64,000 bases of DNA from Lantana camara. Taxonomy: Eukaryota > Streptophyta > Magnoliopsida > Lamiales > Verbenaceae. The stretch is taken from contig CM074855.1 in assembly GCA_037501455.1 (NCBI GenBank), positions 35,745,001-35,809,000 of the forward strand. The letters are read 5' to 3'. Below are positions 11,093 through 21,932 of the stretch, piece after piece; the first letter of the stretch is position 1; every line of letters starts with the position of its first letter. The position numbers and the translations under genes are program-made. Below the pieces are notes generated by a model. The model made no database searches and was not told the origin of the DNA. It saw nothing but the letters and a program-made list of their open reading frames with translations.

Positions 11093-11660
11093 TGCATTTA
11101 ATGATAACCTTTTTTTCTTCTCCACAGTCCTATCCAACTCAAATGCTCGATTCTTCTCGTTTTTCATGAGTTGATAATGTGACACTCGAGCTATTTGGTG
11201 TAGCAGCTCGACTGGAATCCGTAATGACGATCAACTTTTTGATCCCCTGCTCTTTGGCAATCTTCAATCCAACAATCAAGGCCTCGTAATCGGCCTCATT
11301 ATTAGTAGCAGGGAATTTGAGGCAAATGGCGAAGTCGAGCTCATCTCCATCCAAACTTTTGAGAGATACCTCAACTCCACCCTCTGGAAGGTCAAAGAGC
11401 CATTGACTGAGAGTACCCAATGATTCGATTCTGCAATCGACTTGCCAGGAACATCTTTTTCGACCAGAAAGTTGACCAATACTTGAGCTTTGAGGCTGAA
11501 AGGTGATTTCGTACTAGCCCAACTCGATCATCAATTTCACCAATCTTTCTGATGCATCTGATTTTTCTAACACCTGCCTTAACGTATAATCTGTTAGCAC
11601 CACAATCGAATGAGCTTGGAAATAAGGCATAAGATTTCTAGCGGTTTGGGCCTAAGCTTC
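11093..11660 (-). pseudogene. RNase H region of the Tat-like gypsy element split by the CACTA
   Basis: The minus strand contains NNEADYEALIVGLKIAKEQG followed by IKKLIVITDSS, the signature of the RVT_3-type RNase H domain of Tat-group gypsy elements (N-E-A-(E/D)-Y-E-A-L, then a D-S pair). Just upstream in element sense are pieces of the preceding linker (LVEKDVPGKS) and an RT/RNase H boundary piece with a 'LVK..IELG' motif near 11520-11560. Stops and frame changes break it. It is the right-hand part of the element whose integrase end lies at 5700-5941. The piece nearest the CACTA (11093-11190) is integrase-region-like, suggesting an internal deletion between RNase H and integrase. Confidence 0.65.
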
Positions 11661-12330
11661 CCGATGCATATACTGAGGCTCTGCTCCATGCAAACTCTTG
11701 CTAATTTTGGCATTTTTTTTCCCAAAAGATTTCTCCCAATAGTGTCAAAATGATCGTGCTTGAATCCCACTGCTGAGCTCGAATTGAACCTAGGCAATCA
11801 CTCAAGTATTTGTAAAGTTGGTAATCTATTCGATTTGAGTTAAGGCTAGAAAAGAGGAAACATGAGCTCGAACCGTCCTGGGGAATATGGGGTTTTACTT
11901 GGGGAAAACTCTCTGACACTCAAATCAATATATTGAATAGGTCGAATATATGCTCGAGCTAAGGAAGACAATAAAATATGCTTACCTACCGGAGTAAATG
12001 CTGGGTATATATAGGACAGCCTTATGCATGTAAAGAACACCTAATACAAGGTGCATTTAATGTTACCTAGGATATACGGTGCATTTAATGCTCCTGCAGC
12101 AAAAACTACTGATAATTTAGCGGAGTATGAACTAACTTGCATTTAATGCGTGAGGCGGCGATTGAGTACTTCGTGGATCTACCCCTTCAAACACGTGTGG
12201 GTTGACCCAATTAGGGTTGAGCACCAAAGTCTCATCGTCGATTCGTGGGGATTGAGGATGTTCGACTTCTGAGGTTGAGAGGGGTGTGGGAGGATCGATT
12301 GGGAAGTCCTACATGGTGAGCTGGGGCCAT
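11661..12330 (-). repeat. Probable retroelement remnant next to ARF5
   Basis: No clean ORF. The sequence continues from the RNase H remnant, contains short duplicated 'GGTGCATTTAATG' boxes (near 12050 and 12080; also at 11091), and ends in GC-richer DNA around 12150-12330. It is best read as decayed TE sequence reaching to within 1.3 kb of the ARF5 start codon. Confidence 0.4.
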
Positions 12331-13536
12331 GCGACGGGAAAATGTTATTTATAAATCATAATTCCGTGTAGCTAAAGTTTTTCCAATGAATTATTAACAT
12401 TTCCTCTTTGCCATAAATACGCCAATCTTAGTGATATAGGACAATAAATTCTAGCAACATCTTTATGTAAATAAAGAACTAGTTTAAGCCCAAGGCTGTG
12501 GCACTAATTTGATCTTAGTTAAAGAATTTTAAACATAAATAAAATAACATATATCTTTTTAATATAATAAAGCAACATTAAATACATATAAATTTCGATT
12601 CTTTCTGTACTGAAGTAGTTCATTGATACAAGCAAAACTATGTCTTTATTAAATATGTCTGACTGATTTATCTGCGCTGAGACGAATACATGAAGTAGGA
12701 TTTCGTGTAGAAATATCACTGCTCTCTCTGTTTCTGCACATTTCTTTATTCATATCTTGAGCTCACAAACTTTCTCAGCCTAAAGCTGCAACAGAATCGG
12801 CTAATTTCAGCAAGTGTGCTCTCAGGTTAATTAGAACATGCACACTCTTTACTGGTTTTGAAGCCATTCCACATCAAATAAAATTGCAGAGAAGATCTCC
12901 GTAAACTCTGAAAGTAAAAATAATTTAAAACCAGAAGAAAAACAAGAGAGAGAGAGAGAGAGAGAGGGGAAAAGGTTGAAACTTTCTTTGATTTAGAAAG
13001 GCAAAGGTGAAATCTTTTCGATCGAAAGGTCAATTCCTTTTTGAGAAGAATGCTAAGAGGGAAAAGATGTGGGAAAAAGGGGAAAACACTTGATAATCCG
13101 ACCACTCATGCTTTGGTCCGCGTGCTTTGATGCAGGAAAAATAAACTGACCCCCCACTCTAAATTAAGTTCCATTTTTCTTTTCTTTTTTCAGGTTATAA
13201 ATTTACCCTTTTTTGCTGTAGATGGTTTTTGTTGTTGTTGATGGAGTGAGAAGAAGAATAGGAAGGCCCACATAGATTTTTCGGCTGTTCTTTTTTTTTT
13301 TTTTTTTTTTTTCTTCTTTTTCTTTTTTTCTTTGATTGGTTACTCTCATATACTTGGTAGATTCTCTGAGTAACTGTCTTGGCTTCATTCTTCTTCGGCC
13401 AAGAGAAGAATGTGTGAATTGTTTTAAAAAGGGCAATTTGCCCTTTTCTCCTTGTGTAAGAGAAACGTATGAAAACAAAATTTGAAGGGTAAAAATTCAA
13501 TCTTTTGGAGAGTTTGATTCTGGGTCTGCTCTGTTA
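12331..13536 (+). promoter_or_regulatory. ARF5 upstream region and leader
   Basis: Non-coding. It contains a GA microsatellite (about 12944-12966), a run of 22 T at 13291-13312 followed by a pyrimidine-rich tract, and (GTT) repeats at 13221-13240. Such CT/GA tracts are common in plant 5' leaders. No auxin-response TGTCTC was looked for systematically, and no confident TATA box can be assigned. Confidence 0.4.
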
Positions 13537-13587
13537 ATGGAGAAAATGGATTCTTTTTGTGTTGGGACTGAAGAGATGGAGAAGTAG
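13537..13587 (+). other. Upstream ORF of ARF5, 16 codons, in frame with the main ORF
   Basis: ATG at 13537 opens a short frame MEKMDSFCVGTEEMEK closed by TAG at 13585-13587; a second in-frame TAG (13594-13596) lies directly before the main ATG at 13597. If it is in the mRNA, it would be translated first and could lower main-ORF initiation, as is known for uORFs in several plant transcription-factor mRNAs. Being in frame, it could also be the decayed N-terminus of a longer ancestral protein. Confidence 0.55.
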
Positions 13588-13596
13588 AGCTTCTAG

Positions 13597-16500
13597 ATGG
13601 CTGGAGAAAGGCTTAAAGCAGGAAATTTGGTGAGTGGTGCCCATAATCTACTTGAAGGGATGAAACTTTTGAAAGAAATGCAGGATCAAAATGGTACAAA
13701 CTGTTTTTCATGTGTTTTTCTTATAAGGATGCTGTAAAAAGATCAAGAATCTGATTGGCTGATAATGGTGGTTTATGATGATAGGTGTAAGAAAGCAGAT
13801 AAATTCAGAATTATGGCATGCATGTGCTGGTCCACTTGTTAGCTTGCCTCAGGTTGGAAGCCTTGTCTGCTATTTCCCACAAGGTCATAGTGAACAGGTT
13901 TGTTTTTTTCTTGAAAAATTGTAATAATTTTTTTCTTTTTGTATTTTTGATTTATTATGTAAGACAGTAAAAGTTAAAAATGAAAACGATGTTCTTGACC
14001 TGAAATTCATTCCAAGACAAAAGCCCGCTTAGTTAGTGTCTCCCTTTTCTGCAGTTTTACACTTGGGTTGTGTTAGGTTACAATGGATATGGAGCCAAGA
14101 ATTACGACAAATGCATTGAGTTTGTTTGGATAATGTCATGTTGTAATAGATTTCAGATCCTCTTTCACCTAATATGAATTATTTTTTGGAGTAATCTGGT
14201 GAATTTCGAATCAATGCATTGTGGAGTAATTTGAAATCCTTACTCCAATACTTCCATCCAAACACAACCTTATGGAAGTCTTTTATCTCAGATCAACACT
14301 ACTTGATTTCCGTGTTCATTGTTTCTGAGTGAAATTTCTGAAAATGATGGATTCTTGAGATTATCATCAATAACCTTAGTTCATCTAAAATGTGACTACT
14401 TAGAATTTGTGCTTTTGGAGTATTACTCCATACAAACAGATTCTTGAGATGATAATCATAACATTAAAAGTCTCACATTATACAATTTCTTTGCAACAGG
14501 TCGCAGTTTCCACTAACAGAACAGCAACAACACAGACACCAAGCTATCCAAATCTCCCCCCTCAGCTATTGGGCCAAGTCCACAATGTCACACTCCACGT
14601 ATGTTTTTTTTTATTTCTTAAATTTGTTCAATGAAGGTGAAAATCTGTATATTATTATTCTTGAAAATTTGTAATGCGTTTTAAATGTCTTGTGATCAAT
14701 AGGCAGATAAAGAGACGGATGAAATCTATGCGCAAATGAACCTCCAGCCTGTTAATTCTGTAAGCCTTTCAACTCAGCAAACTAGTTTTATTACGAAAAA
14801 GAAAAATTATTGAGAATTTTTTTCTCATTAATTAGTATGTAATTACTTCTTGTTCAGGAAAAAGATGTAATTCCTATTCCGGATTTTGGACTAACAGCTA
14901 GTAAACATCCGGCAGAGTTCTTCTGTAAAACTTTAACGGCCAGTGATACGAGTACACATGGCGGCTTCTCGGTTCCTAGGAGGGCTGCAGAAAAGCTATT
15001 CCCCCAATTAGTATGGTTATTCTTCGTTTGGCTGGCTATTTTAAAGTCTGAAGTTAGTAGTTGTGATGTATGGGGGTGTTTGCAAAAGCTTGTGCTTTAG
15101 TAGAAGTAGAACTAGAAGCTGAAGTTGTAAGAAGTTGTAGTAGTAAAAGTGGTGTGTGTTTGGAAAAATAAGTTAAAAGTTGAAAAGAAGAAAGGCAAGA
15201 GTATTTTGAAAACAAGTTGAAAAAAAAAAAAACTTTAATAGAGTAAACATACTTCCATCTATTTATGAAAAGATTAGTCCTTATATCCTTATAGCTTCTA
15301 ACATTAGTTTTCCAAACACTTCCGACGTGCTTAAAAAAGGAAAAAGAATGTAAAGTGCTTTTTTTCACCCCCTGAGTTTGCAAGTGTACTCCATATTTTA
15401 ATTGAATAATGACGGTCGTCGTGTCTATTACAGGATTACACAATGCAGCCTCCCACTCAAGAACTTGTAGTACGTGATCTGCATGATAATACATGGACAT
15501 TTCGCCATATATACAGGGGTGAGCATTCTTTTAATCTGTTTTTTTCATTTAATTCAGAAGAAAAAACATAAATCTATAAAAATCTGTCTCTTTTAGGGCA
15601 GCCCAAACGGCACCTACTCACTACCGGTTGGAGTATGTTCGTTGGCTCAAAGAGGCTTAAAGCTGGTGATTCCGTTCTATTTATCAGGTAAATTTTATCA
15701 TCTAAAATATATGATTGTGCACATTTCCATATTACTATCATCTAAAGTTTTCGTTTTTTTTTTTTTTTTTAATTTCTCCAATAAATTGATATTAGAGATG
15801 AAAAATCACAACTTTTGCTGGGAGTGAGACGTGTGAACCGTCAGCAAACAAACTTGCCATCTTCTGTTCTGTCTGCTGATAGCATGCACATAGGAATCCT
15901 TGCTGCAGCTGCTCATGCTTCTGCCAGTAGAAGCTCATTTACTATCTTCTACAATCCAAGGTCGTAAAGTTCATCTAAATTTTGAACTCATAATATTTAA
16001 TATTTGTTTTAATTTTGTCAATATGTGAACTCTGATTGTCCAAGAGTCTAAAGATCAACTTTTGCAGGGCATGCCCTTCTGAATTCGTTGTTCCATTTGC
16101 CAAATATCGAAAAGCTATTTATGGTACACAGCTCTCAATTGGTATGAGGTTCGGTATGATGTTTGAAACCGAAGAATCTAGCAAAAGGAGGTGAGTTTTC
16201 ATAGCTTATGCTTATTATTATCCTTCGACTTTTGCTTATATTTATGTTCTTTGAAAAACTTTTTGTCTATTGTACAGGTATATGGGCACAATTACCGGCA
16301 TAAGCGACTTAGATCCACTGAGATGGCCAAATTCGAAGTGGCGTAGTCTTCAGGTGGCTATAATTTATATTATAACTCAGTTACTTTAAACTATTAATTA
16401 TAAAAACAATCCTTAAAGTCAGGCCCAACTGCAAAAAACGCACCTCGGTTTGAAAAAATTACCAATACTACCCTCAATTTCATTTTAGTTTTACGATTTT

Positions 16501-18425
16501 CACCTCCCTTCGATTAAATGGACGGAAAATGCTGACATTAGTAAAGAGTTTCCAACTTAACCCTTCGATGAATATTTAAAAGTCCAACCTAAAAGTGGTT
16601 GTTCTATGTAATCTTCTTCAACAGGTGGAATGGGATGAGCCTGGATGTGGTGACAAGCGAAACAGAGTTAGTCCATGGGAAATCGAGACCCCTGAAAGTC
16701 TCTTCATTTTCCCATCTCTAACTGCCAGCTTCAAACGTCCCTTCCACTCTGCTTTTCTTGAAAGTTTACCGCAAACAGAATGGGAGCCTTTCATAAATAG
16801 GCCTTTCCTCCAAGTGCCCGAAAATGCAGGGGCTGATTTTCTCTGCCCCCCAATATTACCGTCGAGCCCATTTCCAGATCAGCTAATGAAGATGCTCATA
16901 AAACCCCAGAATACTGTAATCCCTCCTATTGCATCTGATTTGAACCAAATGGAGCAAGTTCTCATGCCAAATCAACTGCCCCTGAAGCCGACGACTCAAA
17001 ATACTATGGTTAATGATTGTTCGAGCAGGTCACAATCACACATTGCTCAAACTCAAGAAATGGACCCTTCCCAAGTTGTGGAATCAGTTCAATATCCTGT
17101 ACAAGTTGAATTTAGTTCGTATCCTCCTCCTCCGATATGGGACCCTCATCAAGAAATATCCAACTTTGAATATGGTTTAAAGGAGTTTTCATCGGACGGG
17201 AATGCTAATCAGAGCGACATTTATACTTGTCTGAATCTTGATGGTAGTAACAGTGGAAGCACTGTGGTGGATACCTCTGTCTCCAGCATGTTGGATGATT
17301 TTTGCATGTTGAAGAATGGCGATTTTCGAAATCCGTCAGATTATGGTCATCTCGTATCTAACTTGTGCTCGAACCAGGATGTGCAATCCCAAATAACATC
17401 AGCTAGCTTAGCAGATTCCCAGAATTTCTCTATACAAGAATATGCTGATAACTCGGGTGGAGCATCCTCTAGCAATGTCGAATTCGAGGAGAACAATATT
17501 TTGCAGCATAATAGCTCATGGCAGCAAGTAACTCCAAGGTTAAGAACTTATACAAAGGTAATTATCACTTTTTTTGCCAAGTCACTTAAATAATTTTTGA
17601 CACTTAATTGCAGCCACAAGGACCACAACTGTTGTTTCGAGATTAGGATATTACAGTTGGTTCCCACTAGTTTGGAAAACAAACTCTAATCCACTCTTTA
17701 AATTAGTCCTTTCATTTTCACAGGGGTGGTTTATGTAATTTTTTCAGTTAATTATTTGAAGGAATTTTAATTGTACATAATCTATTCTTGACTTTCTTTG
17801 TTTAGAGATTGCAATATTAATCCAAGTTTGGGGAAAAAAAAAGAGAAGAAAATACTACAAACCACTTCATAAATTAATCTTTTCATTTTCACAGGGGTGG
17901 TTTGTATAATTATTAAGATTTTTTAAGCGTTGAGGTAGTATTGCATTTTTTAAGAGGGGTGTAAATGGAAAGACGAATGACCCTTCCGTGATGAGTTTTC
18001 TTCAAACATTTGACAGATTCAAAAGGCGGGGTCCGTTGGAAGGTCCATAGACGTCTCAAGTTTTAAGAATTATGAAGAGCTACGATGTGAAATAGAACGC
18101 ATGTTTGGCCTTAAAGGATTGCTCAATGACTTGAGTTCGGGATGGAAGCTTGTCTACGTTGATTTCGAGAGTGATGTTCTTCTTGTGGGGGATGATCCAT
18201 GGGAGTAAGTCACATAAATATTGTGCTTCTTACATTCTAAACTAAATCTTATTTTCCACTCTAAATATATCAGCTATGCAAGCTATTGAACTGAATGTGA
18301 CTCGACTTTTTCATAGGGAATTTGTTGGGTGCGTGAAATGCATTAGAATCTTATCGCCGTCTGAAGTTCAGCAGATGGGAGAAGAAGGAATGCAGCTTCT
18401 AAATGCTGTCAATGGATCAACCTAA
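13597..18425 (+). CDS. ARF5: Auxin response factor 5 (MONOPTEROS-type), 13 exons, 762 aa
   Basis: Transcription factor of the auxin pathway that binds AuxRE DNA and is repressed by Aux/IAA partners. Exons: 13597-13693, 13785-13897, 14500-14598, 14703-14759, 14858-15010, 15434-15518, 15597-15687, 15796-15960, 16068-16190, 16278-16353, 16625-17557, 18017-18204, 18317-18425; all introns are GT-AG and phases agree, giving 2289 nt. The N-terminal dimerisation part has [20 protein letters not shown]; the B3 DNA-binding domain (about 143-245) has [20 protein letters not shown]; the ARF ancillary domain (about 265-353) ends in [20 protein letters not shown]. The C-terminal PB1 domain (about 670-750) keeps both the basic face ([11 protein letters not shown]) and the acidic OPCA face ([15 protein letters not shown]). 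VEWDEPGC followed by [17 protein letters not shown] is diagnostic of ARF5. The middle region, one 311-codon exon, is shorter than in Arabidopsis MP (about 900 aa in total). Start chosen as the first ATG in frame with the conserved [10 protein letters not shown]. Confidence 0.93.
14066..14269. mobile_element. Candidate MITE in ARF5 intron 2
   Basis: GGTTGTGTTAGG at 14066-14077 is inverted as CCAAACACAACC at 14258-14269, enclosing ~200 bp of non-coding AT-rich DNA with further 'GTTTGGAT' like motifs. Small hAT-type MITEs often end this way. No clear target-site duplication was found, so this is only a candidate. Confidence 0.35.
15068..15325. mobile_element. Candidate MITE in ARF5 intron 5
   Basis: Left side has GTGTTTGCAAAAGCTT (about 15075), right side the inverse AGTTTTCCAAACAC (about 15306-15319); between them are repeated AGAAGCTGAAGTTG-like words and an A-run. 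The intron is unusually long (423 bp) because of it. The TIR is imperfect and no TSD was identified. Confidence 0.3.
17700..17920 (+). repeat. Short direct repeat in ARF5 intron 11
   Basis: 'TTTTCATTTTCACAGGGGTG' followed by GTTT occurs near 17713 and again near 17880, about 165 bp apart, each preceded by an 'AATTAGTCC/AATTAATCT' variant. Each contains a TTTTCACAG that could act as a 3' splice site, so mis-splicing is conceivable, but the conserved PB1 frame uses the acceptor at 18015-18016. Confidence 0.5.
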
Positions 18426-20048
18426 GTGTAGAATGGAGGTAGAAGTCTTGTTTATTCTTCTTTCTTTTCTCGGTAATGAGATTCTTGCTTAAGTTTGTAT
18501 TAAGAGATTTGGTTCTTTAGCGTGTGGCTTGTCAAATTATCATGTATGAGTACAACTCTCGGAATTCAAAAGATAGGTAGAGTTGAATGAAAGAAAAGGG
18601 ATGAAAAGAATTCAAAGTACTCTTTTTGGCTCAATTTTCTGATCCTGATGTTGCGAGTGTCAAGACAGTTTTTGCAACATCTTCCCATGTTAGTTTGACT
18701 TGTAACAATTCAATCTTGAAACTTGAGCACCAACCACGTTGGCTTGTTTGGGACGTCCTTTTAAGCGTTTCAACCATTATTTTAAAAATTATTCACATAA
18801 TTATCACCACTAATGACTTACACCCAACACGGTAAGACCGACACGTGCGGAGCATTAGATACGGTATTTTGAAGTGTCAGTTCATCATAACTAACTACTT
18901 ATAAGCTGAAATTTGTTTTACTTATTGAAGCACTCTTCACAACTTATACCTAGAAGAAACGGAAAAAAAAAAAGGGAACTTATGCCTACAATAAGACCTG
19001 CATTAGCAGTTTCTTTAGCCAAACTCTACTTATACTTGGAGTTTTGGATTAAAGACCTAGCAAACTCTTAAAAGAAATTTCACATTATATAAAAGAGCTT
19101 GTGAGAAGCTTTAAATTTTTTAAAAAAATAGTTTGAAATTTAGATTTAACAAAAGTATAAAAATGTTCTGAGCTAATCAACCCCACATACGAATCAAATG
19201 TTTTTTAATTGAATTTTGTATTTTGGGAAAATTTTGTAAAGAGATAGATCATGAGTTTAAGTTCGGATGAAAAAAGAGAGAAAAAAACAAAGAAAAACTA
19301 ATCGGGGCCCAAACTCGATTCATTCAAGAATCCCATTCTTTTCCAGGTAAAAGAAACAACAATATTGATCCTACTAATCATCTCACTTGACAGTTAACAC
19401 AAGCCAAATATGGATTCATGCTACTGTTCATGCTACTGTTCATGCTCAACTCTCTAATGAAATGTAATAATTCTAACAGCAGAAATCATCAGCCTGCAGG
19501 ATAGTGGTGACTTTCAGTTTACAGATCAGAACAATATACAAAACAAAAGATCAACTATGTGAATCACAGTTCCAAAATCATAAGTTAAACTCCATACATA
19601 AAAAGCCACTGTGATATGGACTGAGGATTACTTAAATGTTCGTAAACTTAGACATAAGCTCTATCATAGCAAAAGGCACAAGAAATGAATTTAGATCTAA
19701 CAAAGACATTATTACACAATTGTCCATTCCAAAGAAAAATAAATATATGAAGAGAACTATAAATATAAGCTACATTACATAAAACACTTTCCAAATCTCT
19801 ATCATCAACTCAATGCCAAGAAAATTTCAAATGCTTACATAATCAGAACAAATACAAAATGCTATTATTACTCTCTTATCTATTCTCCTATGAGTTGCAT
19901 TAGAATCATAGAGGGGGAAGAAGCTATCAAACCTCACTGCATCCTTTTCGGCTGCAAATACCAATAATCCCCACGATCTGCCATCGCCCTTCGCTTATTT
20001 TGAAGTAAACTAACATTCTTGAACAAATGCTATGCTTAATTTTTTCGA
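18426..20048. other. Intergenic region between convergent ARF5 and methyltransferase genes
   Basis: No further gene supported. It should hold the 3' UTRs of both genes (ARF5 from the left; the minus-strand methyltransferase from the right). It is AT-rich with A-runs near 18962-18972 and a 13-bp tandem duplication (TTCATGCTACTGT, near 19417-19443). Confidence 0.5.
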
Positions 20049-21302
20049 CTATACCCTAACCGGTTTCTGAAGAACAGCAGACAAGTAAACTTCTGATTTC
20101 CCAGCACCATTAATCCTCTCTCCCACAACCCACTTCAGCTTTTTATAACCAAACCGTTCAATCAGACGGGTTAAAGCCCGTTTCTTTTCATCACTTGAAC
20201 AATAATAGTTATCTATCCAAAGAATCCCACCCGCCCTAACCACACGATCAATATCAAACATCAAGAACTCTAATTTTTCAGCTCTACCCCCAACATCCAA
20301 ACCATTAGCTGCATGAACCAAATCAAACACATTATCATGAAATGGGAACCTATAATCCAAGCTAAAATACAATGGGAAAATCCCCCTAGCTGATATAAAC
20401 TCATTGAAGGGAGCATCCACATTTAGGGTTGCTGTAACTATGGTCACATTTCTCTGAGTCATTCTAGCAGCAAAAGTGCCCGAGCCGCCACCTATATCGA
20501 ATCCGATTCTAATGCCACCGTTTCCCATGGCTAAGACATCATCTATAACGAAATCATTCTTGCTACGAGCCTTAACATACTTTTGTGTCTCATAGCCACG
20601 AGTAATATCAAAACAACCAGCACAATCCCTGTTCAGTTTCTTGCTATTCAGACAAGCAAGATTCTTGCATCCCAAACCACTCCAACTGTAAATCTTTTCA
20701 CTAACATTTTTCCAAAGGGAAATGGGAAAAGGGTACAAACCCATTTTAGGAATTGTCTTCGCAAAGCATCTCCTCCTAGGTAGAGGCTCGCATCCTTGAA
20801 CAATAAGCTTCTGCCCTAGATTCCAGTCATCTGGGCAAAGTCCGTTGACTTTATAACTCATGAATTGAGACAGTAAATCGACGGACTTCTCACACGAATG
20901 CCCAACAGATGCCGCCATTTCGGTGATCCCAGTTCTCGAATCTTTACCCAAAGGGAGTTGATGGGGGGTTAAGAACTCTTTGAGCTCATTTCCTATATTG
21001 GGCCTCGAAAGATCGATGCTTTCGTAGCCCAGGAGCTGTTTCTCCATCTGGGTTAGCTTCTTCTGCGAAGATTCGATCTCCCTGAGGATTAAGCTTACTT
21101 TTTCTGAGATCAGAGAAATGTTCTTGGGATAGTGGTGCTGGTGGTGGTGAAGAGATGATGGGTGGTACGTGAAAGCGTACAGAGCAAAGAGATTTGTGGT
21201 GATTACTGAAAATAGCATCAGGAAATTCACTGCTGAAGAACACATTGACGCCCTCTTGAATCTTGCGGTCCCATCTCCTATTTTCAGAGAAACGGAACCC
21301 AT
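20049..21302 (-). CDS. Membrane-anchored SAM-dependent methyltransferase (At1g29790-like), 417 aa, intronless
   Basis: The single ORF begins with ATG at 21302 (MGSVSLKIGDGTARFKRASM) and ends at 20049. A basic N-terminus precedes one hydrophobic segment (about residues 24-46, NFLMLFSVITTNLFALYAF), then a His-rich linker and a coiled-coil-like stretch (about 60-95), i.e. a type II membrane protein layout typical of Golgi-located plant enzymes. The lumenal part has six or more cysteines and a Rossmann methyltransferase fold: motif I IGFDIGGGSGTFAARM (about 267-282), motif II VTATLNVDAP, and FDLVHAANGLD as the post-I/motif IV region. It belongs to the plant family related to DUF248 putative methyltransferases; the substrate is not known from sequence. 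The length is usual for the family and no break is seen. It is convergent with ARF5, with a GA-rich leader upstream. Confidence 0.9.
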   Translation of the reverse strand: MGSVSLKIGDGTARFKRASMCSSAVNFLMLFSVITTNLFALYAFTYHPSSLHHHQHHYPKNISLISEKVSLILREIESSQKKLTQMEKQLLGYESIDLSRPNIGNELKEFLTPHQLPLGKDSRTGITEMAASVGHSCEKSVDLLSQFMSYKVNGLCPDDWNLGQKLIVQGCEPLPRRRCFAKTIPKMGLYPFPISLWKNVSEKIYSWSGLGCKNLACLNSKKLNRDCAGCFDITRGYETQKYVKARSKNDFVIDDVLAMGNGGIRIGFDIGGGSGTFAARMTQRNVTIVTATLNVDAPFNEFISARGIFPLYFSLDYRFPFHDNVFDLVHAANGLDVGGRAEKLEFLMFDIDRVVRAGGILWIDNYYCSSDEKKRALTRLIERFGYKKLKWVVGERINGAGKSEVYLSAVLQKPVRV

Positions 21303-21691
21303 AATTGCTTCTCTGTTTCTGCCAGTCTATTCTAATGGCGATGTAGATATGGTTGAGAGAGAGAGAGAGAGAGAGGCAGCAGCAGAAGCAGTGAAGTAAG
21401 AAAACTGTAGATTCGAGTGAGTGAGCAAGTGGAAGAGAAAGGATTATAGAAAGCAGTTTAAGACACTAATTAGTAATTAATGAAGTAAGCAGAAATTTAG
21501 GTACTAAACTTCGTATTAGATTGTCGGTTGGTTTTTAATGAGGTTTAATATGAACCGTACACGTGGACGTAGATTACGTGCGTAAGTGCCCTATTTTTGG
21601 ATTTTTATTAGAATCTTCGTCACTTATATAATTTTTTACAAATATTTTGAGTTTAAACCTCAATAGAAATTAAGTTTTTTGCATGCTCACC
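21303..21691 (-). promoter_or_regulatory. Methyltransferase promoter and leader with GA tract
   Basis: A (GA)n tract lies at about 21355-21375, i.e. 55-75 nt upstream of the minus-strand ATG (a CT tract in the mRNA leader). AT-rich DNA follows. No confident TATA box can be chosen. Confidence 0.4.
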
Positions 21692-21854
21692 TAATGCACG
21701 GACACTTCTAAAAATATCATTTTGTCATGTCGTGTCGTGTCGGACACTCGTGTCGAACACCGTGTCCGACACTCCTCACGTGGGAAATTCAAGAAAAAAT
21801 CCGTGTCGCTGTATCCGTGTCGTGTCGTGTCGTGTCCGTGTCTGTGCATCATAG
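21692..21854. mobile_element. 163-bp MITE with 9-bp target-site duplication
   Basis: Flanked by identical ATGCTCACC at 21683-21691 and 21855-21863. The ends are inverted (TAATGCACGGACAC... and ...GTGTCTGTGCATCATAG) and the interior is made of GTGTC/GACAC words in both orientations, e.g. GTGTCGGACACTCGTGTCG. The 9-bp TSD points to a Mutator-like element; if only 8 bp are the true duplication, hAT is possible. Confidence 0.75.
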
Positions 21855-21932
21855 ATGCTCACCAATTTAATAGACTTTTTAGTTAGCTTCTTAATTATTT
21901 TAAAATGATTTAATTATCTTTTATTTAACTAT

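Noticed and set aside
15054..15500. 148-codon minus-strand ORF
   Set aside because: It overlaps ARF5 intron 5 and exon 6 on the opposite strand and is composed of low-complexity residues.
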